This document shows, one piece after another, positions 1-8,150 of a stretch of 64,000 bases of DNA. The position numbers were made by a program, and so were the translations under genes. The stretch is from the NCBI GenBank assembly GCA_027694045.1, contig JAQEWB010000001.1:186001-250000 (forward strand). The letters are read 5' to 3'. Position 1 is the stretch's first letter, and each line of letters begins with the position of its first letter. Under the pieces are notes generated by a model. It saw nothing but the letters and a program-made list of their open reading frames with translations, did no database searches and had not been told where the DNA came from. The stretch is from Bacillaceae bacterium OF18-1A. GTDB taxonomy: Bacteria; Bacillota; Bacilli; Bacillales; Bacillaceae_G.

Positions 1-546
1 CTTAAAGTCACCTTTTAATGCTCCCGTTTTTTTCGCCCAAGGAAGCCTTGGTCTAGTGCCTTCGGAAACTAATCTCCTAATGTGGCTGTTTTCATCGTGA
101 ATCCACTGTTGTAATATATGTAGCGTCTCTTCATGGTATGTTTCAAGGAAAGGCCGAATGGCATATTCAGCAGTATTTCTTTTCGTTATTTCATACATTG
201 CATGGAATGAGGATTCAAAATCGTTAAGCCCATATTTTTCAACGTATTTTGCAAGAGGCATGTACATATATCCGTTTGTAAATGTGCCTACTTCTGTTGT
301 ATTTTCTGGCCCCAATGTTTTTAGTAATATATGTATTGCTTCCTTAAAATTTTTTTGTAATGCAGTGTGTAATTCATCTGCTATTACTTCAATACGTTGC
401 TTTAATTCTAAACCTTCAACTTTACATGTTACAGAAGATACAAAGTTTTTTTTAGAGAAATTAGGGGCGTATTTACAAATGGAATCAGCCATTTTTTCTG
501 CTAATTCTTCATTAAATAAAAATTTTAACGGAACGTATTTACCCAT
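1..546 (-). CDS. DNA alkylation repair protein (AlkC/AlkD-like HEAT-repeat glycosylase), 3' end missing
   Basis: The first 182 codons are present and the frame is still open at base 1, so the C-terminus lies outside the window. The start is an ATG (CAT at 544-546) behind TGAGGTGAAAAG. The protein begins MGKYVPLKFLFNEEL and is helical throughout. It contains a segment around residues 145-170 (WIHDENSHIRRLVSEGTRPR) of the kind seen in HEAT-like repeats of bacterial alkylation-repair glycosylases. Known members excise N3- or N7-alkylated purines from DNA without base flipping. I favour the AlkC branch over AlkD from the N-terminus, but this is recognition by eye. Confidence 0.75.
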   Translation of the reverse strand, partial: MGKYVPLKFLFNEELAEKMADSICKYAPNFSKKNFVSSVTCKVEGLELKQRIEVIADELHTALQKNFKEAIHILLKTLGPENTTEVGTFTNGYMYMPLAKYVEKYGLNDFESSFHAMYEITKRNTAEYAIRPFLETYHEETLHILQQWIHDENSHIRRLVSEGTRPRLPWAKKTGALKGDFK

Positions 547-579
547 CTTTTCACCTCAGTGGTTACATAAAAACAATTT

Positions 580-885
580 TTATTTTTTAATTGATAATCC
601 ATAAACTAAAGTCTCACTTGGAGTCGTAATACTAAAACCAGTCGTCTTATAATCAAGTTTCACCGTATTACCAGTGTAGTCTTTCGTAAATGAGTCCATT
701 TGTACGATAAAATCTGCGTCTTCATATACAACATCATCTGCATGATATGTATCCCAAACTAAATCTACATCAACGAAAATACTACAAGAGTTCGTCATTG
801 TTCCTCTAATGCGAATGATCTTTTTATCTTCACGTTCTAGTCTATGTATAGCTGTTTTTGCTTCATCAGTAATACGAATGTTCAT
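580..885 (-). CDS. HesB/IscA-like iron-sulfur biogenesis family protein
   Basis: The gene encodes 101 residues starting MNIRITDEAKTAIHRL. The ATG at 883-885 is preceded by AAAGGTTGGGATTTC. An upstream in-frame start near 975 would add a Cys-rich extension and has no ribosome site. The pattern of an N-terminal helix followed by a beta-rich domain resembles the HesB-like proteins common in Bacillus. The paired C-terminal cysteines of true A-type iron-sulfur carriers are absent: the only cysteine is in the NSCSIF segment. A scaffold role is therefore doubtful and the biochemical function is unknown. It follows the alkylation-repair gene's start by only 34 bases on the same strand, so the two could be cotranscribed. 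Confidence 0.65.
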   Translation of the reverse strand: MNIRITDEAKTAIHRLEREDKKIIRIRGTMTNSCSIFVDVDLVWDTYHADDVVYEDADFIVQMDSFTKDYTGNTVKLDYKTTGFSITTPSETLVYGLSIKK

Positions 886-961
886 GAAATCCCAACCTTT
901 ATTTATATTTCCTTTATTATTGCAAAAACAAGAGCAATAGGGAAGTAAAGAGATTTGTAAC

Positions 962-996
962 AAAAAAACGAGCAAACCATTTTGTTTGCTCGTTTC
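962..996 (-). terminator. Rho-independent terminator of the lysine permease gene
   Basis: An 11-bp perfect stem (967-977 with 984-994) is followed on the minus strand by seven U residues. It sits just beyond the permease stop codon. Confidence 0.85.
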
Positions 997-1004
997 ATTT
1001 TATT

Positions 1005-2471
1005 TTATTTTAGTTCACATTTATCAAGTGGAATCACTTTCGTTTTCTTCGTAAATTTATATCCTAACCATAGTACTAAGAAGAGTGGTAAACCGATATA
1101 AGAAACGAGTACACCGTTCCAATCGATTGATTCGCCCATAAATGCACCGTAGTTTTGTCCTAAAATTACGATGATACAAAGTGTAAATGCGAAGATTGGA
1201 CCGAATGGGAACCATTTAGCTCTATATGGTAAGTCTTTTAAATCTTTTCCTTGTGCGATATATGCTTTGCGGAAACGGTAATGACTAATTGCAATGCCGA
1301 CCCATGCGATAAAGCCAGACATACCAGATGCGTTTAATAACCAAATATATACAACACCGTCACCGAATAAAGAAGCAATGAAGGCGATACTTCCAACAAT
1401 TGAAGTTACGATTAATGCGTTAACAGGTACGCCACGGCTATCCAATTTACCTAAGAATTTTGGTGCTTTTCCTTGGCGAGCTAAATCCCAAAGCATACGA
1501 GTTGATGCGTACATACCAGAGTTACCAGCGGATAGTACGGCAGTTAAAATAACAGCGTTCATAACAGAAGCAGCAAAGGCAACGCCCGCTTTTTCAAAAA
1601 TAAGTGTAAATGGACTTACGGTTACATCACTTGCGGCAAGGCTTTCAGTTGTATAAGGAATTAATAAACCGATAACGAGAATCGCAAGGATATAGAATAA
1701 AAGAATACGCCAGAAGATGGAACGAATCGCTTTCGGAATATTACGCTCTGGATCAGATGTTTCACCAGCAGCTACCCCTAATAATTCAGTTCCTTGGAAT
1801 GAGAAACCAGCTGCCATAAATACACCGATAATTGCCATAATACCGCCGTTAAATGGTGCATCTGCAACAGTAAAGTTTTTAAAACCGACAGGTTCTCCGC
1901 CCATAATGCCAAAAATCATCATAAAACCGACAACTAAAAAGATAATAATAGTAACTACTTTAATAAGTGCGAACCAATATTCAGATTCACCAAACCCTTT
2001 AACAGACAAATAGTTTAAAAGGAAAATAATAGCTAAACATAATCCACTCCAAATGAGGGAAGGGGTATCTGGGAACCAAAATTTCATAATTAATGTTACG
2101 GCTGCGAGTTCAGCAGCAATTGTAATCGCCCAGTTATACCAATAGTTCCATCCGAGTGCAAAACCGAGTGATGGATCAACAAATTTTGTTGCATACGTAC
2201 TAAAAGATCCAGTAACAGGCATGTAAGCTGCGAGTTCAGCTAAGCTTGTCATTAAGAAATAAACCATAATACCAATTGCGGCGTATGCGACTAATGCACC
2301 ACCAGGTCCAGCTGTATGGATCACACCACCGCTGGCAAGAAATAATCCGGTACCAATTGTACCGCCGAGAGAAATCATCGTAAGGTGTCTTGATTTTAAA
2401 CCGCGTTTTAATTCACCTTTTCCTTTTGTAGTTTGCGTTTCAGAGGTAGTTTGATTCGTTGCGCCATTCAT
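1005..2471 (-). CDS. lysP: Lysine-specific amino acid permease (LysP-like, APC superfamily)
   Basis: This 488-residue membrane protein has about 12 hydrophobic segments and starts LKRGLKSRHLTMISLGGTIG, the classic first segment of the amino acid/polyamine/cation permeases. Later signatures include FQGTELLGVAAGE and the conserved loop ending in STRMLW. It should import a cationic amino acid with protons across the cytoplasmic membrane. Lysine is assigned because a lysine riboswitch lies in its leader (2524-2788), which directly links expression to lysine shortage. The ATG at 2469-2471 follows AAAAGGAGTGTTGAAC. A longer frame reaches 2525 but lacks a ribosome site and would run into the riboswitch terminator. 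Confidence 0.88.
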   Translation of the reverse strand: MNGATNQTTSETQTTKGKGELKRGLKSRHLTMISLGGTIGTGLFLASGGVIHTAGPGGALVAYAAIGIMVYFLMTSLAELAAYMPVTGSFSTYATKFVDPSLGFALGWNYWYNWAITIAAELAAVTLIMKFWFPDTPSLIWSGLCLAIIFLLNYLSVKGFGESEYWFALIKVVTIIIFLVVGFMMIFGIMGGEPVGFKNFTVADAPFNGGIMAIIGVFMAAGFSFQGTELLGVAAGETSDPERNIPKAIRSIFWRILLFYILAILVIGLLIPYTTESLAASDVTVSPFTLIFEKAGVAFAASVMNAVILTAVLSAGNSGMYASTRMLWDLARQGKAPKFLGKLDSRGVPVNALIVTSIVGSIAFIASLFGDGVVYIWLLNASGMSGFIAWVGIAISHYRFRKAYIAQGKDLKDLPYRAKWFPFGPIFAFTLCIIVILGQNYGAFMGESIDWNGVLVSYIGLPLFLVLWLGYKFTKKTKVIPLDKCELK

Positions 2472-2523
2472 GTTCAACACTCCTTTTCTTGTAAGATAGG
2501 AAGGAACGGGGGGAGAAAAATAC

Positions 2524-2549
2524 AAAAAACCGCCAAAGGACTTTGGCGG
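2524..2549 (-). terminator. Expression-platform terminator of the lysine riboswitch
   Basis: The perfect stem CCGCCAAAG/CTTTGGCGG (2530-2538 with 2541-2549) is followed on the minus strand by six U residues. It lies between the aptamer and the permease start, so lysine binding is expected to stop transcription here. Confidence 0.88.
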
Positions 2550-2584
2550 AACGTTTCACAAATAACCACCCCATCATACCCTTC

Positions 2585-2788
2585 CGTTAAGATAGCACAC
2601 CACGTTTACACGGTAATTTTGTAAACGTGACAGTTCTGTTCCTTTCGGAGACAGCCCCAGCTTATAGTTCCAGAGAAGAAATATAAACTTCGGCAACTTT
2701 TCCTTTCAAACGGAGTCGGTGACATTCTCTGTGTCTCGTCCGTTTTACTTTTAAAAGTCGCAACCTCTACCTCATCGGATTGATGAGG
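2585..2788 (-). promoter_or_regulatory. Lysine riboswitch (L box)
   Basis: Read on the minus strand, the region carries the L-box landmarks in order: GGTAGAGGTTGCGAC near 2779-2765, then GAAAGGAAAAGTTGCCGAAG, then GGGGCTGTCTCCGAAAGG, and last CGTGGTGTGCTATC. The P1 helix closes by GGTAG with CTATC (2591-2595). A terminator hairpin follows at 2524-2549. This layout matches the lysine-sensing OFF switch known from Bacillus lysC leaders. The lysine-permease call downstream depends largely on it. Confidence 0.93.
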
Positions 2789-2822
2789 ATTTATATATTG
2801 CTAAGATTTTTAATATATGGCA

Positions 2823-2851
2823 ATTGTAATGACTTTCTGAAAATATTGCAA
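2823..2851 (-). promoter_or_regulatory. Promoter of the riboswitch-lysP transcript
   Basis: On the minus strand a -35 box TTGCAA (2846-2851) and a -10 box TACAAT (2823-2828) are separated by 17 bases. Transcription would begin near 2816, shortly before the aptamer. Confidence 0.7.
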
Positions 2852-3087
2852 GGATTTTTGTTGGGAAAAGTCAAAAAATATCGGTTATTGTATAGGAAAC
2901 GCTTGCAAAACTCCACTCGAACCTACTGTTATGTAACAATAAATGAAGAAAGAAATTGTTATACAAATGTTTCGCAAAAAATACCGAGAAATCCTCTAAA
3001 GAAAAAAGAAAATTCAGAAAATATATTTCGACATTCACATTTTTTGTTATAATTAGATAAATGTTTAATGGGAAAGGGGAAACCATC

Positions 3088-3549
3088 GTGAAATTAGAAA
3101 CGGACAGACTATACATAGTACCGTGTACAGAAGAGAAGTTTCACATTGCTGAAAAACAAGGATACAATAGCGGTCCACACATTGTAGGGCATATAGAAAA
3201 TGTAAAACAAGATGCTACTGTATTACCTTGGGGCGCATGGTATGTGATTCGAAAAGAAGATGATGTCGTTTTAGGTGATATTGGGTTTAAAGGGAAACCG
3301 AACGCGGAGAAAACAGTGGAAATTGGCTACGGTTTTGTTGAGAAATATTGGAATAAAGGATATGCTACAGAATCTGTAGATGAATTAATAAAATGGGCTT
3401 TTCAGACAGGTGAGATAGAAGCGATTATTGCAGAAACACTTCCTCATAATGATAGTTCAATTCGTGTATTAGAGAAATTACAGATGAAGAGAGTACATAC
3501 TACAGAAACGATGATCAATTGGAAAATAGAAAAATACCGCTCGAAGTAA
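3088..3549 (+). CDS. GNAT-family N-acetyltransferase (RimJ/RimL type)
   Basis: The 153-residue product opens with KLETDRLYIVPCTEEKF, the usual first strand of RimJ/RimL-like acetyltransferases. Residues around 95-105 (GFVEKYWNKGYATE) form the acetyl-CoA binding loop. It should transfer an acetyl group from acetyl-CoA to an amine, but the substrate cannot be read from sequence. The start is the GTG at 3088, placed 8 bases after AAAGGGG. An ATG at 3061 is in frame but has no ribosome site. It is a single-gene unit ending in a strong terminator shared with the convergent exporter gene. Confidence 0.82.
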   Translation: MKLETDRLYIVPCTEEKFHIAEKQGYNSGPHIVGHIENVKQDATVLPWGAWYVIRKEDDVVLGDIGFKGKPNAEKTVEIGYGFVEKYWNKGYATESVDELIKWAFQTGEIEAIIAETLPHNDSSIRVLEKLQMKRVHTTETMINWKIEKYRSK

Positions 3550-3565
3550 ATCGAGCGGTATTTTT
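3531..3565. terminator. Bidirectional terminator
   Basis: A 14-bp stem (AAAATACCGCTCGA with its complement) has a 7-base loop, U-rich on both strands. It closes the GNAT gene and the convergent TauE-type gene. Confidence 0.85.
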
Positions 3566-3569
3566 GTAA

Positions 3570-4472
3570 TTACGGTAGCATTTGTTTCTGATCATTCGGA
3601 TATTGGGCTGTTGATGCGTTAGAACGATTGGAATGATTACGAACAGCGATGAAAATAGAGATAATAACGACAAGGCCAACTGCCACGTAAGAAAGTGAAA
3701 TGATAGTTGGATCTACTTTAAATGTTGTAAGTAGTGTACGTATATTCGTAAAGATAATAAGACCACCAACTAATACACCAAGTAAATGTGCTGGAACGAT
3801 ACGTACTAACCATGCGGCAATTGGAGCAGCGACAATACCGCCAAGCATTAACGCAAATACCCAAACCCAGCTTACTTGTTCCCAGCCAAGTGAGATGAAG
3901 AAGCCGATTGTTGCCGCAAGTGAAACAGGAAATTCACTCGTATCTACAGAACCAATGACTTTTCTAGCTTCATTTCCTCTTGCAAGAAGTACGGGGGTCG
4001 TAATTGGGCCCCAGCCACCGCCACCAGTTGAGTCAACGAATCCAGCAAATAACCCAAGTGGTACAAGTTGCTTTGCAGACATACGTTTTTTGGAAGTGAC
4101 AATTTGTTTTTGAATAATGAATCGTAATAAAATATAAACTCCTAAAGTGAATAAGAATACGGAAATGTACGGTTTAATGACATCACCAGGTAAATTACTT
4201 AAAAAACATGCTCCAACAAATGCGCCAATTGCTCCAGGTAATGTAAGTCTAGAAACGGTGTACTTATCAACGTTTCCAAATTTAATGTGAGATGCGCCAG
4301 AAGCCGCGGTTGTAACGACTTCAGCTAAGTGAACAGATGCGGAAGCAACAGCTGGTGCGATACCAAACATTAATAATAAAGAGGAAGACGTTATACCATA
4401 CGCCATTCCAAGTGCTCCATCAATCAATTGAGCGAAAAATCCGATAATAGCAAAGACAATTAATTTCTGCAT
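3570..4472 (-). CDS. TauE/SafE-family membrane exporter
   Basis: The 300-residue protein has about eight membrane segments in two similar halves. Each half carries the glycine-rich signature of TauE/SafE permeases (FAQLIDGALGMAYG near the start; GFVDSTGGGGWGP in the middle). Family members move sulfite, sulfoacetate or other organosulfur anions across the cytoplasmic membrane; the substrate here is not determined. The ATG at 4470-4472 follows ACAGGGGGATTATT. The short leader contains a terminator-like hairpin (4499-4540) downstream of a good promoter, so expression may be attenuated. No sulfur-metabolism gene lies beside it. Confidence 0.85.
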   Translation of the reverse strand: MQKLIVFAIIGFFAQLIDGALGMAYGITSSSLLLMFGIAPAVASASVHLAEVVTTAASGASHIKFGNVDKYTVSRLTLPGAIGAFVGACFLSNLPGDVIKPYISVFLFTLGVYILLRFIIQKQIVTSKKRMSAKQLVPLGLFAGFVDSTGGGGWGPITTPVLLARGNEARKVIGSVDTSEFPVSLAATIGFFISLGWEQVSWVWVFALMLGGIVAAPIAAWLVRIVPAHLLGVLVGGLIIFTNIRTLLTTFKVDPTIISLSYVAVGLVVIISIFIAVRNHSNRSNASTAQYPNDQKQMLP

Positions 4473-4498
4473 AATAATCCCCCTGTAATAATAAATGA

Positions 4499-4540
4499 AA
4501 AAAGCACTTTTCCCGTATGAGAAAAGTGCCTTTGGTTTTT
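4499..4540 (-). terminator. Terminator-like hairpin in the leader of the TauE-type gene
   Basis: On the minus strand GGCACTTTTC and GAAAAGTGC pair and are followed by a run of U. It lies about 27 bases before the start codon and just after the promoter, so it may attenuate transcription. Confidence 0.7.
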
Positions 4541-4567
4541 CCAATCAGCAATAATTAAATTTGTTTT

Positions 4568-4597
4568 ATTATAATACACATTAATCGTATAAATCAA
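4568..4597 (-). promoter_or_regulatory. Promoter of the TauE-type gene
   Basis: On the minus strand TTGATT (4592-4597) and TATAAT (4568-4573) are spaced by 18 bases. The transcript would carry a leader of roughly 90 bases containing the hairpin at 4499-4540. Confidence 0.7.
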
Positions 4598-4677
4598 CTA
4601 GGTTTTAAAGTTTTTTGAATTGAATGAAAGAAAAATAAAATATACAATAAAAGGATGGAGAGAAAGGGGAGAAAGAC

Positions 4678-5475
4678 ATGTTAGCATTCGATCATCTCGT
4701 TCACGCAGTACATTGTACACCGGAGGAAGCGGCAAAACAAATGCAGGGACTAGGATTTCATACTGTATTAGGCGGAGAGCATACGAATTGGGGTACTTGG
4801 AATAGTTTATGTTACTTTGATTTATCATATATAGAATTTCTGTCAGTTCAGCATGAAGAAAAAGCGAAAAAAGCAGAAAATCCATTAGTACAGGAAACGG
4901 TCGTGAAGTTACAAAATGGAGAAGGGATGCTACAAATCGCAATTCGAACAAATGAAATTGAGGAATTAGCTGATCGATTCAATAAGCACGGCTTACATAC
5001 GATCGGACCATTTGAAGGGAAACGTATGAGAAATGATGGACGTCTTTTAGAATGGAAAATGTTATTTGTAAAACAGGAAGAAACCGGACCGAAATTACCT
5101 TTCTTTATACAGTGGAATGAAACAGATGAAGAAAGAAGAAACGATTTACGGAACATTGGAACGATTACAGAACACAAAAACGAAGTACAGCAAATTGAAA
5201 CGATTCATTACGCAGTGAAAAATGTTCGAGAAACGGTGCAAAAGTGGAAAGAAGTAATGGGGCTAACTGTAAGTTCACTCACAAAAAATGAAGAGTGGAA
5301 TGCTGAATGTCAAAGTGTAGTGTTTGGTGATATTCATGTACAGTTCTGTGAACCAATTGGAGAAGGGTTAGTACAAGAACACCTGAAAAAACAGGGCGAA
5401 TACCCTTTTGCAGTCGAGTTTAAAGGGAAAAATAAACGAAAGCATGAAGTGTTAGATAGTTTGTACATATATTGA
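4678..5475 (+). CDS. VOC-family (glyoxalase-like) protein
   Basis: The 265-residue product starts MLAFDHLVHAVHCTPEEA, the typical first strand of a vicinal-oxygen-chelate domain of the Glyoxalase_3-like kind. A second half-domain begins near residue 178 (IETIHYAVKNVRETVQKW). Such proteins bind a metal and act on small molecules, but the reaction here is unknown. The ATG follows GGGGAGAAAGAC. The stop at 5475 overlaps or abuts the ribosome site of the next gene, so this gene, the phosphotransferase and the phosphoesterase look like one operon. Confidence 0.8.
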   Translation: MLAFDHLVHAVHCTPEEAAKQMQGLGFHTVLGGEHTNWGTWNSLCYFDLSYIEFLSVQHEEKAKKAENPLVQETVVKLQNGEGMLQIAIRTNEIEELADRFNKHGLHTIGPFEGKRMRNDGRLLEWKMLFVKQEETGPKLPFFIQWNETDEERRNDLRNIGTITEHKNEVQQIETIHYAVKNVRETVQKWKEVMGLTVSSLTKNEEWNAECQSVVFGDIHVQFCEPIGEGLVQEHLKKQGEYPFAVEFKGKNKRKHEVLDSLYIY

Positions 5476-5489
5476 TAGAGGTGGATGTT

Positions 5490-6419
5490 TTGGAAGAGAT
5501 ATTAAGAGAGATAGAAAGAAAACTAGAATGGCCTATCATTGTAAAAGCGACTGTTATTTCAAAAGGTTTTTCATTCGATGAAAAATATAAAATTGAATTA
5601 GAGAGCGAGGAATCGTATTTTATTAAAATATGCGATTTTTCATATTTTGAACGGAAGCAGGAAGAATATGAATATATGCAACAGTTAGAATCCTTACATA
5701 TTCCTATGCCAAAATTAATTCATTTTATCAGTCTTGCTGAATTTAATAAATGTATACAAGTTTTTGAGTGGATTGATGGGTTAGATGGTGAAGATATATT
5801 AAGAACTTTATCTATGGAAGAGCAGTATAGGGCTGGCAAAAAAGCTGGGGAAGTATTAAAAAAAATTCATATAGTCGAAAAACAAGATAAAAATAACTCA
5901 TGGGAAATGTCTATATGGGGTAAATATGAGAGATACTTAGAAGCGTTGAAAGCATATAAGGTAGACTTTTTAAATTTAAATACAGTGTTAGATTTTGTAG
6001 CGAATCATAAAGATTTATTAACAAATCGTCCCACTGTATTTTTGCATGACGATTTTCATCCAGCTAATATAATGATTGACCAAAATGAGTTTCGGGCTGT
6101 CATTGATTTTGCTAGATTCGATATCGGCGATCCTATTCATGATTTTCATAAAGTAGCACTATTTACAACGGCTATTAGTAAACCATTTGCGGTTGGGCAA
6201 GTCCACGGTTATTGCGGCGGCGAACCTTCTCTCCATTTTTGGAAACTGTATACATTGTATGTAGCAATGATATTCCCAGCGGACATCGTATGGACATACC
6301 GAACGACACCTTATTTAATAAATGATATGAAAGAGAGATTAAACGGAATTTTAGAAGATCACAATCATTTTGCATCCTATATTCCAAAATGGTATCAATC
6401 AAGTGAATTTAACAAATAA
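5490..6419 (+). CDS. Aminoglycoside phosphotransferase-family (APH) kinase
   Basis: About 309 residues with a protein-kinase-like fold. The catalytic loop reads FLHDDFHPANIMID near residue 185 (H-x-D then N), and the metal-binding aspartate follows in AVIDFARFDIGDP. APH-family enzymes phosphorylate antibiotics, choline, amino sugars or other small alcohols; nothing here identifies a resistance function. The TTG at 5490 is preferred because AGAGGTGG ends 5 bases before it. An in-frame TTG at 5472 would overlap the previous stop and has no ribosome site. It is cotranscribed with the VOC gene upstream and the phosphoesterase downstream. Confidence 0.75.
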   Translation: MEEILREIERKLEWPIIVKATVISKGFSFDEKYKIELESEESYFIKICDFSYFERKQEEYEYMQQLESLHIPMPKLIHFISLAEFNKCIQVFEWIDGLDGEDILRTLSMEEQYRAGKKAGEVLKKIHIVEKQDKNNSWEMSIWGKYERYLEALKAYKVDFLNLNTVLDFVANHKDLLTNRPTVFLHDDFHPANIMIDQNEFRAVIDFARFDIGDPIHDFHKVALFTTAISKPFAVGQVHGYCGGEPSLHFWKLYTLYVAMIFPADIVWTYRTTPYLINDMKERLNGILEDHNHFASYIPKWYQSSEFNK

Positions 6420-6432
6420 CGGAGGAATTCAT

Positions 6433-7176
6433 ATGGATAAAATAGCAGTCATTTCAGACATTCATGGCAATATTCCAGCATTAGAATCAGTACTGAAAGA
6501 TATTAAATTAAGAGGAATCGAGCGCATTATTTGTCTTGGAGATTTAGTAGGAAAAGGTCCTCATTCTAGCGAAGTGATTGAAATCATTCGTAAAGAATGT
6601 GAAGTAGTCGTAATGGGGAACTGGGATGATTTCATTACAAAACCAACTGAATTTGAAACGTTAAAATGGCATCAAAAACAACTGTCAGAAGAGCAAAATG
6701 AGTATTTAAGAAGCTTACCATTTTCAATTGAATTTTATATGAGCGGGAAACTCATTCGTATGTTCCACGCTTCACCGAGAAGTTTATATGAAAGAATTCA
6801 GCCACACGCCGCAAGAGAAGCACGTGTTAGTATGTTCGAAAACAGTGATCTCACGGAGAATATAGAAGGAGAAAGAAAACCAGATGTCGTTTGCTACGGT
6901 GACGTTCACCAAGCATTCGTTCAAAATTTCAGAGGGAAAACGCTATGCAATACTGGTAGCGTAGGAAATCCGCTTGAAATTACACAAGCTTCTTATTTAA
7001 TATTCGAAGGGATTTACAATGAAAAAGAAGCAGCGAGCTTTTCCATCCAACTTGTAAGAGTACCGTATGATATTGAATTAGCCATCAGGCTAGCGGAAGA
7101 GCTTGATATGCCAGAACTTGAGGAATATAAACAGGAATTACGGACTGCTTTGTATCGAGGTTTTAAAGGGAAGTAA
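6433..7176 (+). CDS. Calcineurin-like metallophosphoesterase (YfcE/MJ0936 type)
   Basis: The 247-residue protein shows the metallophosphoesterase motifs in order: SDIHGN at residues 7-12, GDLVGKGP near 36, GNWDD near 61, and GDVHQAF near 157. These residues bind two divalent metals and cleave phosphoesters. The compact form lacking extra domains resembles YfcE-type phosphodiesterases. The substrate is unknown. The ATG at 6433 follows GGAGGAATTCAT, only 13 bases after the kinase stop, indicating cotranscription. Confidence 0.82.
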   Translation: MDKIAVISDIHGNIPALESVLKDIKLRGIERIICLGDLVGKGPHSSEVIEIIRKECEVVVMGNWDDFITKPTEFETLKWHQKQLSEEQNEYLRSLPFSIEFYMSGKLIRMFHASPRSLYERIQPHAAREARVSMFENSDLTENIEGERKPDVVCYGDVHQAFVQNFRGKTLCNTGSVGNPLEITQASYLIFEGIYNEKEAASFSIQLVRVPYDIELAIRLAEELDMPELEEYKQELRTALYRGFKGK

Positions 7177-7184
7177 GCCAATCA

Positions 7185-7275
7185 TAATATATCAACGATT
7201 TTTCAAATATATCTATCGTAACTTAAAATATATCAACGATTTTTTTAATATATCGACGATTCGACAAAGGATATC
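7185..7275. repeat. Cluster of short ATATATCaACGATTTTT repeats
   Basis: Within 90 bases, ATATATCAACGATTTTT occurs twice (about 7187 and 7228) and related copies ATATATCTATCG, ATATATCGACGATT and ATATCGATT lie between and after them. Nothing in the neighbouring genes explains the repetition. It may be regulatory or simply degenerate AT-rich sequence. Confidence 0.5.
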
Positions 7276-7349
7276 GATTTACCGACAAATAGTGACATAT
7301 AAAGTTAATTGTAATTTTGTTATGTAAACTAAATACAAGGGAAAATATC

Positions 7350-8021
7350 ATGAACCGAAAACAATGTATAAAAGAAATTGCTAATCATATTTTAATGTTA
7401 AATGTAACGCATCCAACAAGAGTTGGAGTAAGTGGTATTACAGCATCAGGAAAAACAACATTTGCAAACGAATTAGCGGAAGAAATAAAAAAACGAGGGT
7501 TACCAGTAACGCACGCTAGTATTGACGACTTTCATAATCCAAGAGTGATTCGTTATACACAAGGTAAAGAATCTGCAAGAGGGTATTATGAAGATGCACA
7601 CGATTATACAGCTTTCAAAGAAAGATTATTAAAGCCTTTAGGACTTGACGGGAATTTACAGTATGAAACGATTTCTCATAATTTAAAAACGGATATTCCT
7701 GTACATAATGAGCCGTTAATGGCTCAACCCAATATGGTGCTAATAGTAGATGGAACGTTTGTATTGAAAAAAGACGTTGCGCATTTATTTGATTACAAAA
7801 TCTTTGTAGATACAGATTTTGAGATTGCGAGAAAACGTGGTGCGAAGCGGGAGACAGAAGTTTTTGGAAGTTATGAAGAAGCAGAGAAGATGTTTTTAAA
7901 CAGGTATCATGCGGCTTGTAAGATGTATATAGATGAGCATAATCCGAAAGATTGTGCGGATGTTGTATTTCGGAATAGTGATTTAGCAAATCCAGAAGTT
8001 ATATTTCAAGAGCGAATGTAA
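7350..8021 (+). CDS. Uridine kinase-like P-loop nucleoside kinase
   Basis: The 223-residue product has a Walker A motif GVSGITASGKTT near residues 30-41, followed by SIDDFHNPR, the acceptor-binding region typical of the uridine kinase/phosphoribulokinase family. LIVDGTFVL is the Walker B strand. It should transfer phosphate from ATP to a nucleoside or small sugar, though many Bacillus paralogues have no known substrate. The ATG at 7350 follows AAGGGAAAATATC. An ATG at 7317 is in frame but lacks a ribosome site. It stands alone after the repeat cluster. A second, diverged P-loop kinase of the same family lies at 39951. Confidence 0.78.
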   Translation: MNRKQCIKEIANHILMLNVTHPTRVGVSGITASGKTTFANELAEEIKKRGLPVTHASIDDFHNPRVIRYTQGKESARGYYEDAHDYTAFKERLLKPLGLDGNLQYETISHNLKTDIPVHNEPLMAQPNMVLIVDGTFVLKKDVAHLFDYKIFVDTDFEIARKRGAKRETEVFGSYEEAEKMFLNRYHAACKMYIDEHNPKDCADVVFRNSDLANPEVIFQERM

Positions 8022-8150
8022 TACACAATCAAAAGTATATGTATAGCCTTTTATTAATAGTTATAATTCTCGTATAATTATATTAGCTTTAGAAAGTGAA
8101 AAACGGGGGATAAGGCAATAAAAAAACGCAAAAAGGGGACAAGAAATATA

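Noticed and set aside
158..604. Long plus-strand frame opposite the alkylation-repair gene
   Set aside because: It is antisense to a well-supported gene, has no ribosome site and shows no protein-like pattern.
2892..2907. AGGAAACGCTTGCA resembling a catabolite-response (cre) site upstream of the lysine permease promoter
   Set aside because: It matches the consensus at about 12 of 14 positions, with the two mismatches in the left arm, and lies far upstream of the -35 box. Too weak to annotate.
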